Below, piece by piece: positions 52,592-61,258 of a stretch of 64,000 nt of DNA. The DNA lies in contig JADJTT010000002.1 of assembly GCA_016711045.1 (NCBI GenBank), positions 248,001 through 312,000 of the forward strand. Direction: 5' to 3'. Source of the stretch: Saprospirales bacterium (GTDB lineage: Bacteria; Bacteroidota; Bacteroidia; Chitinophagales; Saprospiraceae). The position numbers were made by a program, and so were the translations under genes. The stretch's first letter is position 1. Each line of letters starts with the position of its first letter. The notes below the pieces were generated by a model. The model did no database searches, was not told the DNA's origin, and saw only the letters and a program-made list of their open reading frames with translations.

Positions 52592-53845
52592 ATGAAAAGG
52601 ATCCTGTTTTTCCTGTTTTTCCTGGTATTCACTCAAAGCTGGATCACCGCCCAGACACCTCCTTCTTGCGGAGCTGACCTTTACCGGGAGTGGTATGCCC
52701 AACAGTATCCGGAGTTGAACGAGCAGGCGAAGGAGATGCAGGAAGCGATGGCGGAGTGGGCCTTGCACTATACGGAAAGCATCCATCCCCGTACCTTGAT
52801 CACCATTCCGGTGGTGGTGCATGTGGTCTATCAGAACGGGGTGCAAAATATCTCCCAGGAGCAGATCGAATCGCAACTGGACGTGCTGAATGCCGACTAC
52901 AGGGCTACCAATAGCAACCTGAATATCGTACCGCCTTTTTTCCAGCCCCTCATTGCCGATGTAGAGATTGAGTTTTGCCTGGCAGCTCGCGATCCCGAAG
53001 GAAAATACACCACCGGGATTACCCGGCATTTCACCAACAAGGACAATATCGGCCTGGATACCGATGTGCACTACACGGCAACCGGGGGCGCCGATACCTG
53101 GGATCCGCTCCACTATCTCAACATTTGGGTAGCCGACATGGGTGACAATGTGGTCGGAAGAGCCACTTTTCCCGGAGAAGCGCCGCCTGCGGAAGACGGG
53201 GTAGTGATCGATCCCCGGTATTTCGGCACGACCGGTCTGGCAGCCGGCTCTGAACCCTACCACCTGGGGCGCACCACCGTGCACGAAATCGGCCACTACT
53301 TCAACCTGTTGCACCCCTGGGGAAGTGGCCTCCCCTCCTGCGACGGGGACGACGAAGTGGAAGACACCCCCCTCACTTCCAATAACTACCTCCAGGAATG
53401 TCCCTCGACCTTGCAGGCATCCTGCGGTTCGCTGGATATGTATACCAATTACATGTATTACACCAACGACCCCTGCCTGGCGCAGTTTACACCCGGCCAA
53501 AAAGTCCGCATACTCGCCACGCTTGCCGGGCCCCGGGCAGCGTTGACCAACAGTACAGGTTGCCAGCCATCCGGAACCGATCCAGGGAATTACCCCGTTT
53601 TCAAACTACTCATTCAACCCAATCCCTCCCCGGGGCAGTTAGTATTTGAGTGTAAAGGGAAGGAGGGTAAAAGCGGCCTGCTACAGATTTGGGATCCCAT
53701 CGGCCGCCTCTTGTACGAAACTGCTATTTCCACTAACCAACCCTATACCTGGGAGGCGCCGGCGACATGGGCGGATGGGGTTTATTTTGTACAGGCGGAA
53801 GTGGAGGAAGAAGTAGTGGTAAGGAGGTTTGTCTTGAGGAAGTGA
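52592..53845 (+). CDS. M43 (pappalysin-like) zinc metalloprotease with T9SS tail
   Basis: 417 residues with a signal peptide (MKRILFFLFFLVFTQSWITAQ). The zinc motif HEIGHYFNLLHPWG starts near residue 231 and is the HExxHxxxxxH form of metzincins; a Met-turn lies in NYMYYTNDP. The pro-region (ITIPVVVHVVYQNG, then EQIESQLDVLNADYRATN) matches cytophagalysin-type M43B enzymes. The last 80 residues (LLIQPNPSPGQLVF to VVRRFVLRK) are a type A T9SS sorting domain. Secreted protease. Confidence 0.92.
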   Translation: MKRILFFLFFLVFTQSWITAQTPPSCGADLYREWYAQQYPELNEQAKEMQEAMAEWALHYTESIHPRTLITIPVVVHVVYQNGVQNISQEQIESQLDVLNADYRATNSNLNIVPPFFQPLIADVEIEFCLAARDPEGKYTTGITRHFTNKDNIGLDTDVHYTATGGADTWDPLHYLNIWVADMGDNVVGRATFPGEAPPAEDGVVIDPRYFGTTGLAAGSEPYHLGRTTVHEIGHYFNLLHPWGSGLPSCDGDDEVEDTPLTSNNYLQECPSTLQASCGSLDMYTNYMYYTNDPCLAQFTPGQKVRILATLAGPRAALTNSTGCQPSGTDPGNYPVFKLLIQPNPSPGQLVFECKGKEGKSGLLQIWDPIGRLLYETAISTNQPYTWEAPATWADGVYFVQAEVEEEVVVRRFVLRK

Positions 53846-53863
53846 TTCATCCTCCGCGTCAGG

Positions 53864-56590
53864 TTAAAATCCCGAAAATCCTCCGCTAAATATCGTATCC
53901 TGGCTTCCCTTCTGGTAGGGTACATTAATAAACTCGAACACCGAGCCAGGGTCTACGCGCAGGAAGAAGGCGTAAGTGGAGCGAGTGGGCTGCCAGCTGA
54001 ATCCCATTTCCCAGCAGTGCAGGTCGCGGGAAATGGAGATGGATGGATAGGTCAGGCTCTTTCGCGCAAAATCGTACCCCATGCTGCCCACCTGCACATT
54101 CCAGTTGGGGGTGAGGGGCACCGAGCCGTTGAAGGTGATGGTATTGGTGGCAATGTAGATGGTATCTTTTTCAGCCAGGCCACGCCCCTGGATCACCATA
54201 TTGTAGCGGATGCTGAACCGGTCGAATAGCTCCCCAAATCCGTTCGTGGTTTTGGGCAGAGAGGGAGTAGGCACTTCGGAGTCCTTGTCTCTCGACTCCC
54301 GGTCAAACCAACCGCGGATGGTCTTCACGGTCAGGGAGGTGGAAAGGCTTAATCTGGCATCCACGAAACGAAGCGGGGTTTTGCGGGTATCCCATACAAA
54401 TTTATTGATACGGCCTCCTTTTTCATTGAGCTCATAGGGGTCCCAGGAGGCGCTGAACAGGACACTTACAACATCTTTTAACAAGCTGGTGTTGGCGCTA
54501 AGGCTTATCGGGGAGAAATTGAGGGAATCGGCGGCGAAGTTGTAGCTGCCGTTGACATTGAGACTCCGGATCAGGCGAATATTCTTGGTGGTCGAATCGC
54601 GACGGGAAAAAGTTTTCGCCTCCAGGATATTGCTCAGCCCGTAGGTCAGCGCCATCTGGCGGCCGGAACTGGAGGGCCGGTCACCCGAATAAAGGCCTTC
54701 GCCGAAAATATTGTATTCGAGCAAATCCTCCGGATAGCGGGTGTCCTCTTGCACTTCCCGGAAATATCCCCAGGAGGGATTCGTATAATCGGGTGTAAAA
54801 TTGAACCCGACCCGGGGAGTCATCGTATGGCGCAGGCCCCGAAGCGGGCCTTTACGGAACAACAGGGTGCCAAAAAGCTTGGTATCCAAACTAACCCCCG
54901 TATTGAACTTCCGAAGGGGCTTAAACCCAAAGACCGTAGAGTCGAGCACCATCCCGTAAATGGTATCGGTGGGGATGATCTGTGTTTCGTCGCCCACGAC
55001 AATCGTGTCGTATTTCACGACGATAGAAGGATCGAACGTCTTGCTGGAGGTTTCCATAAACCAGACTTCGTCGTAATTGGCGCTGGGGTTGATGTTAAAA
55101 TATTTGAGGAACTTGATGGAGGTATTGGCCGTAATCTTGTGCCTGGCGCCATATTGAATATCTTTCAGGGTTCCCGGGTCGAAAAGCGTGGTGTCGGTGG
55201 TTTGCAACTCGGCTTTTGCCTCCCCGCGATACGTGAGGGCGACCTTTTCATACCAGCGTTGCTGGGAAGGAGCGCCTTTTCGTTTGAACGGATAGAGCGT
55301 CTGTGTCTGAAAATTGAAGGTCGGAAAATTGATCGTCATCTGCCGGGTCTGGGTATTCTGGGAGTGCTGAAAACCCACCGATAAGTTGTAGGGCTTTCCC
55401 GGAAAACGCTCCGAATACGTAAAATTGGAGCGCAGCGTGGTATTGAGCACGGCCGTGGGGTCATTGTAATTGAGGCTCTGTGCATTATTCGTCTGCAGGT
55501 TAATCGTTCCTCCGATCGATCGGGAGGGGTGTGATTTTCCATCCTGGTTATGGGCAAGTTGCAGGCTGAACGTCTCCGTGCGGAAGGGGGTAGCAAAATT
55601 GTCTTCGGTGCGGAGGTTGCCGTATTCGAGGTTGAAATTGCCGCGGTACTTGTATCGTTTGGCATAGCTACCCACCGTGCGAAGCCGGTACGATCCCTTT
55701 AAATAAATATCGCCCGTAACCTGCAAGTTAAAAAAGTCGCTGATCGGGAAATACCAACCCACACCCCGGAGTCCGAACCCCCAGTTGTTGGAGTTTTCAT
55801 AATTGCGGGGAAATAGGAGTCCCGTTTGTTTGCCGGTTTTCAACGGAAAAAATCCGAAGGGGAGCCATAGCGGAGTGGGCACGCCCATAACCTCCAGGTG
55901 AGAAGGTCCAATGACCGCCATTTTATTGGGAATGACCTTCTGTTTGTTGCTGCGTATCCCGAAATGTGGCACTTCCTGGTCGCAGGTGGTAAAAATGGCG
56001 TTTTTGTTGTAGATAATATCCGATTGGGTGGTATCGCCGACGGAACTAAAAAACTTGGCTTTTTCGCCGATGACGTACAGGTTGTTCTGCACGGTGGCGG
56101 CCTGGATGATGGTCCCTTTGTGCGTCAGGTAGTTGTAGCGCATTTCGCGGGCTTCAAACATATTGGTGCCGTCCGAAAAATTGGGTTTTTCCAGCATGTG
56201 GCCGGTGCTGTCTTCGATGCCGCTGGCCCGGACAATATTTTCCAACCAGTCAAACTCCGTATAGCCTGCGGTAAGGGAGATCGAGGTATATTTCACCTTG
56301 GAGGCGCCATAGAGGAAGATCTTCCGGTCCTCCAGGTTCCACACCATGGAGTCCCGGGCGCCATATTCAATCGTGGACTCCGGGGTATCTTTGGAGATAG
56401 CCACTGAAATGACACTCGGCGAAGGAGGTACGGAATCGGCAAAAACGACCGTGGTATCCGGTTGCAACAAGACAGCTGCATCCGGAATAGTATCTTGTGC
56501 CCACAGGTGCATTACCCCGCACAAAAGAAAAATAGAAATTTTCGTTTTTGCTTTCAAGTGTTTAAATACATTATTTTTGCCTTGCCGCAA
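53864..56590 (-). CDS. lptD: LPS-assembly protein LptD
   Basis: Outer-membrane protein of 908 residues that inserts lipopolysaccharide into the outer leaflet. The N-terminal part carries the OstA/LptA-like jelly-roll (TIEYGARDSMVWNLEDRKIF to DWLENIVRASG), and the rest is a large beta-barrel with LptD features in GVPTPLWLPFGFFPLK and the tyrosine-rich strands after it. The C-terminal barrel end is aromatic. The start is unclear: the frame opens at TTG 56590, and the signal peptide follows at about residues 15-31 (ISIFLLCGVMHLWA), so the true start may be TTG. Divergent from an amidase gene. The partner LptE is not seen. Confidence 0.85.
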   Translation of the reverse strand: MRQGKNNVFKHLKAKTKISIFLLCGVMHLWAQDTIPDAAVLLQPDTTVVFADSVPPSPSVISVAISKDTPESTIEYGARDSMVWNLEDRKIFLYGASKVKYTSISLTAGYTEFDWLENIVRASGIEDSTGHMLEKPNFSDGTNMFEAREMRYNYLTHKGTIIQAATVQNNLYVIGEKAKFFSSVGDTTQSDIIYNKNAIFTTCDQEVPHFGIRSNKQKVIPNKMAVIGPSHLEVMGVPTPLWLPFGFFPLKTGKQTGLLFPRNYENSNNWGFGLRGVGWYFPISDFFNLQVTGDIYLKGSYRLRTVGSYAKRYKYRGNFNLEYGNLRTEDNFATPFRTETFSLQLAHNQDGKSHPSRSIGGTINLQTNNAQSLNYNDPTAVLNTTLRSNFTYSERFPGKPYNLSVGFQHSQNTQTRQMTINFPTFNFQTQTLYPFKRKGAPSQQRWYEKVALTYRGEAKAELQTTDTTLFDPGTLKDIQYGARHKITANTSIKFLKYFNINPSANYDEVWFMETSSKTFDPSIVVKYDTIVVGDETQIIPTDTIYGMVLDSTVFGFKPLRKFNTGVSLDTKLFGTLLFRKGPLRGLRHTMTPRVGFNFTPDYTNPSWGYFREVQEDTRYPEDLLEYNIFGEGLYSGDRPSSSGRQMALTYGLSNILEAKTFSRRDSTTKNIRLIRSLNVNGSYNFAADSLNFSPISLSANTSLLKDVVSVLFSASWDPYELNEKGGRINKFVWDTRKTPLRFVDARLSLSTSLTVKTIRGWFDRESRDKDSEVPTPSLPKTTNGFGELFDRFSIRYNMVIQGRGLAEKDTIYIATNTITFNGSVPLTPNWNVQVGSMGYDFARKSLTYPSISISRDLHCWEMGFSWQPTRSTYAFFLRVDPGSVFEFINVPYQKGSQDTIFSGGFSGF
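56548..56579 (+). promoter_or_regulatory. Possible promoter of the amidase gene
   Basis: TTGCTT (56548-56553), 18 bases, then TATTTTTG (56572-56579). It lies within the 5' end of lptD and would give the amidase an untranslated leader of about 145 bases. Confidence 0.4.
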
Positions 56591-56728
56591 AAATTTATTT
56601 TGTCCGTTCCCAATGGAAACATGGGTTCCGGGACTCTATCAAATATCGGCACTTCCCATTCAAAACGGGCCTTTTCCAAAAAAAAAGAATGTCTATTGAT
56701 ACAGCATAATGATCTGAACCCTGCTCCC

Positions 56729-58021
56729 ATGCTATTTCGCCTTGCATTCGCCATTCAAACGCTAATGCTCTGTTTTTTGCCGTCTTCCACGGCCAACTTT
56801 AACATATCGGTCGCAGGCGATACGCTGGGGTTGGAAGTGACGCCACAATCTACGGGCAAAAATACCAAACCTGGGGACTATCCCAAGAAAGGAATCACCG
56901 TAAAAAAGATCGTGATCGATGCCGGCCACGGTGGCCATGACCCCGGATGCCTCGGTGCGGGCTCCTATGAAAAGGAAATAGCCCTTGGCATAGCTCAAAA
57001 CCTGGCTGCCGCCGTAACTGCTCAATACCCCGATGTGCAGGTTATTCTCACCCGCAATTCCGATGAATTTATCCCGCTGCACGAACGGGCCCAGATTGCC
57101 AACCGGGCTGCTGCCGACCTGTTCATTTCGATCCATTGCAACTATATTTCCAAGGCGGCCCATGTAAACGGCAGCGAGACCTATGTGCTGGGGCCGCACA
57201 AAATGGAAGAAAACCTCCAGGTGGCCCTGCGAGAAAACTCGGTGGTCCTGCACGAAGAAAATTACGAATCGGTTTACGGCTACGACCCCAATTCGCCGGA
57301 GGCAACGATCATCATGTCGATGTACCAGAACGCCTACCTCGAACAGAGCATCCTTTTTGCCGGTAAGGTAGAAAAGCACATGGAAGAAAGTGCCGATCGC
57401 CACAGCAGAGGCGTGAAACAAGCCGGATTTTTGGTTTTGCGCGAAACCACCATGCCCAGTGTGTTGATCGAAACGGGCTTTCTGAGCAACAGCCTGGAAG
57501 AGAAATACCTCCGTACCAGGGAGGGCCAACAGCAAATCGCAGGGGCTATCCTCGCCGCTTTTACCGACTACAAATACGACCTGGAAGGCGGTGTTGCCCC
57601 CGAGCCCAAACCTTTTGTGGCCATTCCCGTAAAAGATACGGTGGTGGAAACTACCCAGACCAATGGGCATTATTCCCCACCGACCCCTGCAGCTACCCTT
57701 CCTGTTTCTCCAACTCCTGTTTCTTCCGCTGCTTCGACTTCCCCCTCCAAGGGAATCACATTCAAAGTGCAGTTGGCGGCCTCCTCTGCACTCCTGGATA
57801 CCCGCACCGGAGCCTGGGCGAAAATCACCTATCCCGTTGAAATCGTGGCGGAAAATAATATGATAAAATATCAGATTCCCGCCAGTAGCGGACTGTGGCA
57901 GGCCCAGCAGATCCAGCAACAGATTCGCGCGCTGGGTTTTTCCGATGCCTTCATCGTAGCCTATCAAAACGGCCAAAAGATCAGCCTGAAGGAGGCCAAG
58001 CAACAACTCGGCATAGAATGA
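56729..58021 (+). CDS. N-acetylmuramoyl-L-alanine amidase with C-terminal SPOR-like domain
   Basis: 430 residues, exported (hydrophobic start MLFRLAFAIQTLMLCFLP). The Amidase_3 domain (about 50-275) carries zinc ligands His in DAGHGGHDPG, Glu in YEKEIAL and His in ISIHCNYI, plus catalytic Glu in LIETGFLSN. It cleaves the bond between MurNAc and the peptide. A Pro/Ser-rich linker leads to a SPOR-type domain (about 345-425) that in related proteins binds denuded glycan. Start chosen at ATG 56729; an ORF from 56462 extends over the lptD 5' end and lacks a signal. Divergent from lptD. Confidence 0.9.
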   Translation: MLFRLAFAIQTLMLCFLPSSTANFNISVAGDTLGLEVTPQSTGKNTKPGDYPKKGITVKKIVIDAGHGGHDPGCLGAGSYEKEIALGIAQNLAAAVTAQYPDVQVILTRNSDEFIPLHERAQIANRAAADLFISIHCNYISKAAHVNGSETYVLGPHKMEENLQVALRENSVVLHEENYESVYGYDPNSPEATIIMSMYQNAYLEQSILFAGKVEKHMEESADRHSRGVKQAGFLVLRETTMPSVLIETGFLSNSLEEKYLRTREGQQQIAGAILAAFTDYKYDLEGGVAPEPKPFVAIPVKDTVVETTQTNGHYSPPTPAATLPVSPTPVSSAASTSPSKGITFKVQLAASSALLDTRTGAWAKITYPVEIVAENNMIKYQIPASSGLWQAQQIQQQIRALGFSDAFIVAYQNGQKISLKEAKQQLGIE

Positions 58022-58037
58022 ACCAACTTTTTTTGAT

Positions 58038-58045
58038 TAACTTTG
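58038..58045 (+). promoter_or_regulatory. -7 element for mlaD
   Basis: TAACTTTG matches TAnnTTTG, immediately after the amidase stop and 51 bases before the MlaD-family ATG. The -33 region is weak. Confidence 0.45.
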
Positions 58046-58096
58046 TGCCCGCATTTATGGCAGTATGCCTATCCCTTTAATTTTATATCAACAATT

Positions 58097-59125
58097 ATGC
58101 AAATTCGAAGAGAAACGAAAATAGGCATCCTTGCCACTGCAGCTATCGCACTGCTTATCTGGGGTTTTGAATTCCTCAAAGGCCGCAACATCCTCGAGAC
58201 TTCGCAGATTTTTATCTCCGAGTACGACAATGCGGACGAACTCAAGAAGTCCAACCCTATCCAGGTAAACGGATTTCAGGTGGGGATCGTCAAAGACGTG
58301 TACCTCAACCCCAAGGATCTGACCAAGATCATCGTGGAAATGGACGTGCGCAAGGACATCAAGGTACCGGAGGGGACGATCGCGGAGATCAATACAACCA
58401 GCATGATGGGCGGCCGGGTTATCGAGCTCGTCTTTCCGCCCCAATGTCTTTCCGGAAACTGCCCGGGCGCCGGGAAATACCTGGAAGGACGCACCCAGGG
58501 ATTCCTCAACTCCATGGTGGGTACCGAAAATCTCGACATCTACCTCAGCATCCTGGAGACCCGCCTTACCCAATTGGCCGACACGCTGATCAGCAAATTT
58601 TCGAATAATCCCGAACTGGCCAAAAGCGGAAAGGATGTGCAAAGTATCCTCGCCAACCTCAACTCTACTACCGGCCGGATCGACCGGATGATGGCCGCCT
58701 CGACGGCATCGATCGAAACTACGCTATCTAATGCCTCCTCCGTGACCGGCAATCTCAAAGAAAGCAACGAAAAGATCCGGCAGCTCCTCGACAACCTCGC
58801 AGCCGTGAGCAACGACCTCAAGGAACAAAATGTGGTGGGCAACGTAAACACGACTGTCGAAGAGTTGAAAGGCACCCTTTCGAAGATCAACAGCGCAGTA
58901 GAAAGCCTGGGCGGGGCGCTCGATAAGATCAATCAGAGCGAAGGCACCCTCGGCCTGCTCGTCAACGACAAGACGCTCTACGAGCAACTCAACAAAACGC
59001 TTTCTGATGTGGAACTGCTCACGCAGGATATCCGCCTCAATCCGAAACGGTATACCACCGTGCTGTCCAAAAAATCCAAGCCCTACGAGAAGCCGGCAGA
59101 AGACCCGGGAACGACAGGGAATTGA
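58097..59125 (+). CDS. MlaD/MCE family lipid-transport protein
   Basis: 342 residues with one N-terminal membrane helix (about 10-27, IGILATAAIALLIWGFEFL) and an MCE domain (about 35-110; QVNGFQVGIVKDVYLN and GTIAEINTTSMMGGRVIEL). A long helical, low-complexity C-terminal part (about 130-320) forms the needle-like tail seen in MCE proteins. Predicted periplasmic lipid-binding subunit of an Mla-like ABC transporter between the inner and outer membranes. The ATPase and permease partners MlaF and MlaE are not in the window. ATG 58097 was preferred over 58043, whose extra codons do not look like a signal. Confidence 0.88.
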   Translation: MQIRRETKIGILATAAIALLIWGFEFLKGRNILETSQIFISEYDNADELKKSNPIQVNGFQVGIVKDVYLNPKDLTKIIVEMDVRKDIKVPEGTIAEINTTSMMGGRVIELVFPPQCLSGNCPGAGKYLEGRTQGFLNSMVGTENLDIYLSILETRLTQLADTLISKFSNNPELAKSGKDVQSILANLNSTTGRIDRMMAASTASIETTLSNASSVTGNLKESNEKIRQLLDNLAAVSNDLKEQNVVGNVNTTVEELKGTLSKINSAVESLGGALDKINQSEGTLGLLVNDKTLYEQLNKTLSDVELLTQDIRLNPKRYTTVLSKKSKPYEKPAEDPGTTGN

Positions 59126-59141
59126 GTGGGAGAGTGAAATA

Positions 59142-59735
59142 GTGGAAGCAGTGAAGGAGGAAGGGATTCGAAACCTGTATGCGAAGCTTGGGGTAGAGAC
59201 CTACTATCAGCTGCATGGGGGCGAGTATGCCAATCCGCATTTTCCGCAGGTGCGGGAGTTGCTGATCCAAAATTCGCACCGAATCGACTATTCACATGCG
59301 CTCGACTTCTGTGGCGGGGGCGGAGAGGTGAGCCTGGTGCTTCGCGAACTGGGCTTCGACCAAACCCAGGGCTGCGATCCATTCACCAAATCCCTCTTTG
59401 AGTCCAACCTCGGTCGCCCTTGCTGGTCCTGGTCCTTTCAGGAGGTGATCCAGGGAAAACTCGAAGGGCAGTTTTCAGCTGTCATCTGTAGCTTCGCCAT
59501 GCACCTTTGTCCGGAGAAACAACTTTACCCGCTGGTACATACCCTTTTTCAACACGCCCCGCAATTGGTCATTCTCACCCCACACAAACGCCCCGCCCTG
59601 GAACGACTGGAGGGGGTGACGCTGGATTTTGAAGATTTTGTATTGACGGAAAAGGGGAAAAAAGTGCGAATGAGGAGTTACAGCACATTCACCTCCGCCA
59701 TCAATTCTACTCCAAACGTTTCCTTGACGCTTTGA
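59142..59735 (+). CDS. SAM-dependent methyltransferase-like protein
   Basis: About 197 residues. Motif I of class I methyltransferases is ALDFCGGGGEVSLVLRELG (glycine-rich SAM loop), followed by the acidic motif II in QGCDPFTKSL, and FSAVICSFAMHLC resembles motif IV. The substrate is unknown. The start is uncertain: GTG 59142 or 59151, or ATT 59121 overlapping the mlaD stop. The 3' end overlaps convergent murB by 58 bases. Confidence 0.6.
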   Translation: MEAVKEEGIRNLYAKLGVETYYQLHGGEYANPHFPQVRELLIQNSHRIDYSHALDFCGGGGEVSLVLRELGFDQTQGCDPFTKSLFESNLGRPCWSWSFQEVIQGKLEGQFSAVICSFAMHLCPEKQLYPLVHTLFQHAPQLVILTPHKRPALERLEGVTLDFEDFVLTEKGKKVRMRSYSTFTSAINSTPNVSLTL

Positions 59736-60685
59736 GCTACGCGTTGGGCATGGGCCCAGATCTCCTGTCCGGTAGCGCCGCCGTAATTGACGAGTACGAG
59801 CGATTGTTGGGCATGACAACCGGTGTTCCCCACCCGTTTGCCTTTCCATCCGCATTGTTCGATCAGCCAACCTGCAGGTATTTTGGCGCCTCCGTCGGGA
59901 AGGGGGTAGTGGATAAGGTGAGGAAAAGCTTCCAACAGTCGTTGCAACTCCCCTGCAGATACTTCCGGGTTTTTGAAAAAACTGCCGGCATTGCCCAGCA
60001 CCGCCGGATCGGGCAGCTTGGAGCGGCGGATCCCGATCACTGCGCGACTCACGTCCCGGATGGTAGGCGTAGTGATACCCTCCTGGGATAGCAAATCGCG
60101 GATAGCGCCGTAACCGGTATTCACCACCGGGTTTTTCTTCAAGCGTAAAAACACCCGGGTGATGGCGTATTTTCCTTTATACTCATTTTTGAACACACTA
60201 TCGCGGTAGCCGAAGTGACAGGAATCGTGGTCAAAGACACGAATAACTCCGGTTTCAAGGTCCATGGCTTCCAGGTGGTCGAACACATCGGTCAGTTCCA
60301 CCCCATAGGCCCCGATATTCTGAATAGGGGCTGCGCCGACAGAGCCTGGTATGAGGGAGAGGTTTTCCAGTCCACCGAGGTGCTGATCGAGGGTCCACAG
60401 GACCAGTTCGTGCCAGTTTTCTCCTGCGCCTGCGGCTATAATAGCTTCCTCTTCATTTTCTGAACTAATTTCCCTTCCTTTCTCCATCATATGGATAACC
60501 GTGCCCGGCCAGTCCCGGGTGAGCAGCATGTTGCTGCCGCCGCCCAGCAGGAGTATAGGCGGGGTGCTCTGTGCAAGCGCGTGCCGCAATTCTTCCGTGG
60601 ATTTTATTTCGACAAAAAAAGCAGTCCGGACATCGAGCCCAAACGTATGGTAGGGGGTGAGCGAATGGTTCGTCAAAAAAACCAT
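59678..60685 (-). CDS. murB: UDP-N-acetylmuramate dehydrogenase
   Basis: Peptidoglycan enzyme of 335 residues that reduces UDP-GlcNAc-enolpyruvate to UDP-MurNAc with FAD and NADPH. FAD-binding signatures are ILLLGGGSNMLLTRDW near residue 44 and GAAPIQNIGAYGVEL near 115-129. The Tyr-containing FGYRDSVFKNEYKG (near 160-175) marks the type I enzyme, as in E. coli, and GNAGSFFKNP (near 230) carries the catalytic Ser. The C-terminal Glu is in MAEVNVL. Overlaps the 3' end of the convergent methyltransferase gene. Confidence 0.94.
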   Translation of the reverse strand: MVFLTNHSLTPYHTFGLDVRTAFFVEIKSTEELRHALAQSTPPILLLGGGSNMLLTRDWPGTVIHMMEKGREISSENEEEAIIAAGAGENWHELVLWTLDQHLGGLENLSLIPGSVGAAPIQNIGAYGVELTDVFDHLEAMDLETGVIRVFDHDSCHFGYRDSVFKNEYKGKYAITRVFLRLKKNPVVNTGYGAIRDLLSQEGITTPTIRDVSRAVIGIRRSKLPDPAVLGNAGSFFKNPEVSAGELQRLLEAFPHLIHYPLPDGGAKIPAGWLIEQCGWKGKRVGNTGCHAQQSLVLVNYGGATGQEIWAHAQRVAQSVKETFGVELMAEVNVL

Positions 60686-60694
60686 AAAAAGAGA

Positions 60695-61258
60695 TTATTC
60701 ACTGAAATTTGGATGGGACCAGGGTTTTCGATCACTCAATACCCAGGAGAAGCCCCAAAGTCCCTGGCGTACCGGAATCTGAAAGATATCGCCCCGCTTG
60801 AGGGATACGCCCATCTTATGGCGGTTGTCCATCCGGTAGATCTCCCCTTCCCGGGAATAAAAGAGATGATAGCCCGCAGTTTGCACCTTTTCGTCTTTCA
60901 GGATCCCAAAGCGCTCAGAAATATACGGTTTTTCCTCAAAAAAGAGGACATCCTCCCACTGCACCGGATGAGGGCTCAAAAGGCGGTTGCTCAAGCTTAC
61001 CAAAAGTGGGGTAAAAATGACGGCCAGCACTATGCAAAACACATACACCTGGATGCGTTCCACCGAATCCTCTACCACCCGACTGAACCGCCAGCCGAGT
61101 GCGGCGCCGACCCCTGCCCCGATGAGGGCGCCGGTCAGGAGCAAGCGCTGCACGTGAAAGGTGCGCTGGAAGTAATAGAATTCAAAGACATACACCACCA
61201 CCAGCCCCAGGAGGGCCAGGGCGATGAGGGAGATCAACAATTTTTGTTGCCAGCGCAT
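60695..61258 (-). CDS. Three-span membrane protein of unknown function
   Basis: 187 residues. Three hydrophobic helices (about 8-27, 36-56 and 70-90) and a soluble C-terminal half with alternating strands (SREGEIYRMDNRHKMGVSLK, then VRQGLWGFSWVL). No family recognised. It lies 9 bases upstream of murB on the same strand. Its start overlaps the nominal 3' end of the ABC gene by 77 bases. Confidence 0.6.
   Translation of the reverse strand: MRWQQKLLISLIALALLGLVVVYVFEFYYFQRTFHVQRLLLTGALIGAGVGAALGWRFSRVVEDSVERIQVYVFCIVLAVIFTPLLVSLSNRLLSPHPVQWEDVLFFEEKPYISERFGILKDEKVQTAGYHLFYSREGEIYRMDNRHKMGVSLKRGDIFQIPVRQGLWGFSWVLSDRKPWSHPNFSE

Noticed and set aside
52568..53500. 310-codon minus-strand ORF opposite the M43 protease
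   Set aside because: Shadow of the protease gene, which has its own signal peptide, HEIGH motif and T9SS tail.
56762..58006. 414-codon minus-strand ORF opposite the amidase
   Set aside because: The plus strand carries the full Amidase_3 catalytic set and a SPOR-like domain. The minus-strand ORF has no recognisable feature and is a shadow of GC-rich coding sequence.
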